Made by a program: the position numbers and the translations under genes. The notes under the pieces were generated by a model that saw only the letters and a list, made by a program, of their open reading frames with translations, did not search any database and had not been told where the DNA came from. This document shows, piece after piece, positions 61,350 to 64,000 of a stretch of 64,000 nucleotides of DNA (positions within the stretch are counted from its first letter, which is position 1; every line of letters begins with the position of its first letter). Origin of the DNA: Promethearchaeia archaeon (GTDB lineage: Archaea > Asgardarchaeota > Lokiarchaeia > Sigyniarchaeales > SOKP01). The stretch covers positions 248,001 through 312,000 of the forward strand of contig JAHQWJ010000120.1 of the NCBI GenBank assembly GCA_029856125.1. The letters run 5' to 3'.

Positions 61350-62438
61350 ATGAAAATGGAATGGGAGAATAGCGATCGAGAACTTAAACCTCGTAATATC
61401 TATCAAAATGTCTTAAATAGAAATATTAACATAAGAGAAGCTTTTAGGTCATTAATCAATCTTTCACTTTATCATCTTAATCAGGAAATTAAAGCACAAG
61501 CTATTAAAATTCGAATTGATTTAGCTAAATCAAATTTAGTCTGGGAATTTGCACGAAGCAATAATAATATCGAATTATATCTTAATAATGGAGTTTACCC
61601 TTCTGATGCTCCAGTTTTAGCCTTATTAGAAATATTAATAGATTGTGAAATCTTAGGTTACGAAACTAATAATGAAGGCTATATAACTTTTTTGCCTCTT
61701 TTTGGTTCAGATAATTCTTGTGTAGGTGTTTTCCCAGAACAAATATGTGATTTAAAATTTTTGTATGTACTGTATTTTTCACAACAGAATATTAGATCCA
61801 TACCAAAGTGCGTTAAGAACTTAACCTATTTGAAAAAGCTTGATTTAAGCTATAATAATTTAGAGAAGGTTCCGAACGAGATCCAAGAACTTAAGAATTT
61901 GACTTTTTTAGATTTAAGTTTTAATAAAATACAAGAACTCCCTACTTTCGTAAAAGAACTTACACATCTTAACCAGCTATATTTAGCCGACGAGGAGTTA
62001 AATGTGCCCCACAGAAATGTGTTTGATTGCCTGAATGTCGCTGATCTCGAAGAAAATCTTAGCTTAAAAGCATTGTCTGAGTTATTTGCGAAATTAGAAA
62101 AAAAGGAGCAAACTGAACGAAAAGAGCTTACTAAGAAATTTAGCGAACAAAAAGAATTATCTGCAATTATTTACCCTCCGAGAGAAATCTTAAACACCCT
62201 TCTAAATAAACCCCGAAATTTTGAATATGTCATGCTTTGGATGCTGGGTAACAATTTCGCTTGTGGATGGCGCGATTTCAAGTCGGATCCTGTAAATATA
62301 AGTCAAGCAACTTTGTCGAAATATCTCAGCATACTCATCGCAAACAATTATGCGTACAGGGTAAGTAAAGGATATTACATAATAACGGAATCAGGAAGAA
62401 GAAGATTAAACAAAATAGAAAGTAGTATTAAAAAATAA
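61350..62438 (+). CDS. Leucine-rich-repeat protein fused to a C-terminal winged-helix domain
   Basis: 362 residues. Shine-Dalgarno AAAGGTGA lies about 11 bases before the ATG. Residues 1 to about 125 are helical with unknown function. About 130-215 has 23-residue plant-type LRRs (FLYVLYFSQQNIRSIP, LKKLDLSYNNLEKVP, LTFLDLSFNKIQELP). An acidic/basic coiled stretch follows (LEKKEQTERKELTKKFSEQK), then a winged helix-turn-helix at about 285-355 (VMLWMLGNN, DFKSDPVNISQATLSKYLSILI). The winged helix is nearly the same as the first one in the gene at 63369, and a 44-base DNA stretch is identical (62283-62326). LRR plus wHTH suggests a regulator that senses a protein or ligand through the LRRs and binds DNA through the wHTH. 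Confidence 0.75.
   Translation: MKMEWENSDRELKPRNIYQNVLNRNINIREAFRSLINLSLYHLNQEIKAQAIKIRIDLAKSNLVWEFARSNNNIELYLNNGVYPSDAPVLALLEILIDCEILGYETNNEGYITFLPLFGSDNSCVGVFPEQICDLKFLYVLYFSQQNIRSIPKCVKNLTYLKKLDLSYNNLEKVPNEIQELKNLTFLDLSFNKIQELPTFVKELTHLNQLYLADEELNVPHRNVFDCLNVADLEENLSLKALSELFAKLEKKEQTERKELTKKFSEQKELSAIIYPPREILNTLLNKPRNFEYVMLWMLGNNFACGWRDFKSDPVNISQATLSKYLSILIANNYAYRVSKGYYIITESGRRRLNKIESSIKK
62283..62326 (+). repeat. 44-bp exact direct repeat, copy 1 (wHTH recognition-helix DNA)
   Basis: Identical to 63492-63535 over 44 bases. It encodes the SDPVNISQATLSKYL part of the winged helix in the LRR-wHTH gene. Exact identity at synonymous sites implies recent duplication or gene conversion rather than mere protein conservation. 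Confidence 0.85.
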
Positions 62439-62458
62439 AGAATTAAAAAAAATCTAAT

Positions 62459-62527
62459 TTAAAATCTTAATGTGGCAAAATTATAACCCGTTGGGTTTAA
62501 TATTGTTTTGCATCCTTTTCTTTTCAT
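62459..62527 (-). CDS. 22-residue basic microprotein 1
   Basis: ATG at 62527, TAA at 62459-62461. The leader is GAGGTAAAAAAAT directly before the ATG, matching microproteins 2 and 3 and the 107-residue gene at 57045. The product starts MKRKGCK, includes ILNPTGYNF and ends LRF; it is basic with one cysteine. TI, an N and GY at similar spacing, with an R-F near the end, are shared with microprotein 2, so the two may be homologous. No homologue is known to me. The strength of the ribosome-binding site is the main reason to call it a gene. Confidence 0.5.
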   Translation of the reverse strand: MKRKGCKTILNPTGYNFATLRF

Positions 62528-62625
62528 ATTTTTTTACCTCGTTTTTTAATTTGGTTTTGTTTTGTGTATTATTTGTTGTTAAATTGCGAATTTTTAATTA
62601 TTATAAAAAAATGTGGTAATTACAA

Positions 62626-62697
62626 TTACATGTCAAAACGGTAAGGAATATATCCCGCGTTTTTGATGATTATCGTTCTTTTCTCGTTTTTTTCCAT
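62626..62697 (-). CDS. 23-residue basic microprotein 2
   Basis: ATG at 62697, TAA at 62626-62628. The leader is GAGGTAAAAAAAG, again directly adjacent to the ATG. The product begins MEKNEKR, has IIIKNAGYIPYRF and ends with DM. It is basic and moderately hydrophobic in its centre. It resembles microprotein 1 in the central I..(N)..GY pattern and the R-F near the end. A 98-base gap separates it from microprotein 1, so the two could share one transcript. The role is unknown. Confidence 0.5.
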   Translation of the reverse strand: MEKNEKRTIIIKNAGYIPYRFDM

Positions 62698-62772
62698 CTT
62701 TTTTTACCTCGCTTTTTTTTGGTTTTGTTTTAGTTTTGATTTTTGGCTTAAAATTAATAAAAAAATATATTC

Positions 62773-62853
62773 TTAAAATTTACAGATTAAGTTTGCTTGA
62801 TTAAAACCTACAACTAATCTAACATCTTCTTCTTGCTTTTCTTTTCTTCTCAT
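62773..62853 (-). CDS. 26-residue microprotein 3
   Basis: ATG at 62853, TAA at 62773-62775. GAGGT followed by nine A residues precedes the ATG. The product opens with a charged MRRKEKQEED and continues VRLVVGFNQANLICKF, ending in K-F like the R-F of the others. One cysteine is near the C-terminus. It sits 75 bases upstream of microprotein 2 and 65 bases downstream of the 95-residue gene, suggesting one minus-strand unit. No homologue was recognised. Confidence 0.5.
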   Translation of the reverse strand: MRRKEKQEEDVRLVVGFNQANLICKF

Positions 62854-62918
62854 TTTTTTTTTACCTCTTTTCTGTTCTTTTTTTTTCCTGGTTTTTAAAA
62901 TTTAAAAAAATTAATTGA

Positions 62919-63206
62919 TTAGAAATTTATCGTGGAATTGCGAGCTCCAAGAAGCTTTGCGTCTACTTGCCCCTTATACTTGTTTATGCCGACTTTCTCT
63001 TCCGAAATCCTCGCGTTATATTTAAATTTATTGAACACTCTCAAAAGCTTGTTCGATAGTGAACTTGATTCAACCTTCGCTTCTTTGGTGGTATTAACCC
63101 GCACCTGAGGCTCTAACACCTCAGGTGCTAGGTTTTGGGCTATGGTTTGGCATTGGCATTCCAATTGGTCTTTACAAATGGTTTTTTTTTCTATTGCTTG
63201 TGCCAT
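62919..63206 (-). CDS. 95-residue protein of unknown function, first gene of the microprotein unit
   Basis: ATG at 63206, preceded by GTGAAAAAAAA, a weak version of the leader of the downstream microproteins. Its first 25 residues (MAQAIEKKTICKDQLECQCQ) hold three cysteines in a CxxxxxxCxC spacing; the rest is basic and helical (SLSNKLLRVFNKFKYNA). It contains a 10-bp perfect inverted repeat in its DNA (63101-63128). There is no signal peptide or membrane helix. It is divergent from the tandem wHTH gene, and a nested palindrome lies between them. The function is unknown; a small regulatory or toxin-type protein cannot be excluded. Confidence 0.5.
   Translation of the reverse strand: MAQAIEKKTICKDQLECQCQTIAQNLAPEVLEPQVRVNTTKEAKVESSSLSNKLLRVFNKFKYNARISEEKVGINKYKGQVDAKLLGARNSTINF
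63101..63128. repeat. Perfect 10-bp inverted repeat inside the 95-residue gene
   Basis: Arms GCACCTGAGG (63101-63110) and CCTCAGGTGC (63119-63128) enclose an 8-base loop. The stem is GC-rich (7 of 10 bases) in a very AT-rich setting, so it should form a stable RNA hairpin within the coding sequence. It could modulate translation or be a protein-binding site; there is no following T-run on either strand to make it a terminator. Confidence 0.65.
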
Positions 63207-63297
63207 TTTTTTTCACTTTTTTTCTTTTTTTTGTTCGAGTTCTTTTTTTTATTGTTAATTTTATTAACTTCGGGTTCTTTATTTAGTTCTTGTTTAA

Positions 63298-63322
63298 GAA
63301 GTTCGAACGAACTTCGAAGTTC
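63298..63322. promoter_or_regulatory. Nested palindrome, probable operator between divergent genes
   Basis: GAAGTTCG/CGAACTTC (63298-63315, AA spacer) overlaps a second perfect palindrome GAACTTC/GAAGTTC (63309-63322). Three half-sites therefore lie head to head. It is about 18 bases upstream of a TATA-like TTAAATAG (about 63340-63347), which itself is about 25 bases before the ATG of the tandem wHTH gene. A dimeric winged-helix regulator binding here would control both divergent units. Autoregulation by the wHTH protein is my inference. Confidence 0.6.
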
Positions 63323-63368
63323 AGTGCGAATAACAAACCTTAAATAGCTACGAAACCGATCTATAACT

Positions 63369-64000
63369 ATGAGTGAGGTAAAATTTCCACCTGAAGGTAT
63401 AATTACACCTATGAAAATCAACAAAGATTTTGAGCATATTATACTCTGGATGCTCTATAATAATGATGTTTGTTTATGGTCTGATTTTAAATCGGATCCT
63501 GTAAATATAAGTCAAGCAACTTTGTCGAAATATCTTTCAATCTTGATTAGTAATGGTTTTATTGAGAAGGAGATGAAGGGTAAGTATAAAATTACTCCTG
63601 AAGGTCGAAAACAATATGCCGATCTTCAAGTTAAAAATGCACTTGAAAAAACATTAAATTATCCACCTGAAACAATAACAAATAAGAGAAATTACGATGA
63701 TTGGATTCTATGGATGCTATACAATAACCACCATTGTAAATGGTCAGACTTCCTTGAGGAGCCGCTTAGAATCAACCAGTCTTCATTGTCGAAGAATTTG
63801 AATCTATTACTTGAGAAAGGTTATGTTGAAAAGGATAACCGTGAGTATCAGATTACTAATTCAGGTGAATTAGAATACTTCAATATGTTAAAGAAATACG
63901 ATTTGGATCGCCAGTCGATATTAAACGAAGAGACTAAGAGAGTTGAGGTAGTTACAGACAAGGTAGCGGAGTTTTTTAACGAATTCGATATCGAAGATAA
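63369..64000 (+). CDS. Tandem winged-helix DNA-binding protein (partial, runs off the window)
   Basis: From ATG 63369 the frame stays open to the last base (at least 210 residues). Two copies of one winged-helix fold are visible: residues of about 23-80 (ILWMLYNNDVCLWSDF, SQATLSKYLSILI, ITPEG) and about 112-168 (ILWMLYNNHHCKWSDF, NQSSLSKNLNLLL, ITNSG). Each has the same sequence order: helix with WMLYNN, W-S-D-F, recognition helix, two-stranded wing. The first copy nearly equals the C-terminal wHTH of the LRR protein at 61350. A TATA-like TTAAATAG lies about 25 bases before the ATG, so the mRNA is probably leaderless. An expected role is repressor or activator, possibly acting on the nested palindrome just upstream. 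Confidence 0.8.
   Translation, partial: MSEVKFPPEGIITPMKINKDFEHIILWMLYNNDVCLWSDFKSDPVNISQATLSKYLSILISNGFIEKEMKGKYKITPEGRKQYADLQVKNALEKTLNYPPETITNKRNYDDWILWMLYNNHHCKWSDFLEEPLRINQSSLSKNLNLLLEKGYVEKDNREYQITNSGELEYFNMLKKYDLDRQSILNEETKRVEVVTDKVAEFFNEFDIED
63492..63535 (+). repeat. 44-bp exact direct repeat, copy 2
   Basis: Identical to 62283-62326. It encodes the recognition-helix region of the first winged helix in the tandem-wHTH gene. The flanks then diverge within a few bases on both sides, so the shared block is sharply bounded. Confidence 0.85.

Larger units (their letters stand above)
62439..62918. other. Region of microprotein genes on the minus strand
   Basis: About 480 bases between the LRR-wHTH gene and the 95-residue gene. 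It holds three microprotein frames on the minus strand (62459-62527, 62626-62697, 62773-62853), each with a GAGGT ribosome-binding site and an A-rich spacer. Remaining sequence is T-rich on the plus strand. No RNA genes or repeats longer than the shared leader were seen. Confidence 0.5.

Noticed and set aside
63191-63424. A 77-codon minus-strand frame crossing the divergent promoter region
   Set aside because: It overlaps both the start of the tandem-wHTH gene and the operator-like palindrome; its C-terminal part is a lysine run produced by A-rich DNA. No Shine-Dalgarno is present.

Overview
The window looks like chromosomal DNA of an AT-rich archaeon, most probably an Asgard (Lokiarchaeia-like) lineage; this is inferred from gene content, without any database search. 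Archaeal informational genes are present: ribosomal proteins eS1 and uS15, and a TFS/RPB9-type zinc ribbon. TATA-like boxes lie about 25 bases before several start codons. The window also carries protein types known to be enriched in Asgard genomes: two longin/roadblock-like proteins, SDS22-like and plant-type leucine-rich repeats, large WD40/TPR proteins, and multidomain surface proteins. Bacterial-looking genes are mixed in: a DUF1931-type histone-fold protein, RNase III, rubrerythrin, MFS, GNAT and GDPD enzymes.

Layout. 1-2.8 kb: histone-fold protein, GHMP sugar kinase, a PsbP-like protein and a probable broken gene. 2.8-10.5 kb: two convergent WD40 paralogues, one a 1833-residue TPR/zinc-ribbon/WD40/helical giant with visibly richer base composition. 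10.6-18.3 kb: a broken zinc-ribbon gene, a coiled-coil protein, a large exported alpha/alpha-toroid-like protein and a 1117-residue protein of unknown family. 18.5-26.8 kb: longin-like proteins, rubrerythrin, radical SAM, sirtuin, sugar nucleotidyltransferase, eS1, uS15 and XTP/dITP pyrophosphatase. 26.8-42.8 kb: one 16-kb minus-strand operon (ABC ATPase, FtsX-like permease, surface protein, subtilase, second FtsX-like permease). 43-49.3 kb: RNase III, SCP2-like protein, TFS-type ribbon, LRR protein, two tandem GDPDs and an ADP-forming CoA-ligase alpha subunit. 49.3-58 kb: membrane acyltransferase-like protein, MFS exporter, GNATs, a zincin-like protein and small membrane proteins. 58-64 kb: a poorly recognised accessory region with duplicated promoter DNA, an LRR-wHTH protein, a set of 22-26 residue microproteins and a tandem-wHTH gene running off the end.

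Most notable. (1) The 16-kb subtilase/FtsX operon reads as a cell-envelope system: an ATPase fused to a C-terminal winged helix, two MacB/FtsX-type permeases, and two single-pass surface proteins, one a subtilisin whose short cytoplasmic tail carries zinc ribbons. (2) At the right end, three microproteins behind nearly identical ribosome-binding leaders lie divergent from a tandem winged-helix gene. A nested palindrome sits in the shared intergenic region. A 44-nt exact repeat links that gene to the neighbouring LRR-wHTH gene. (3) Two genes (a GDPD and a DUF4184-type protein) have no ATG, GTG or TTG at the homologous start and appear to begin with ATT or ATA behind a good Shine-Dalgarno.

Control signals. 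First genes of several units have a TATA-like box about 25 bases before the start codon, fitting leaderless mRNAs. Many operon-internal and small genes carry Shine-Dalgarno sequences. No rRNA, tRNA, CRISPR array or insertion sequence was seen.
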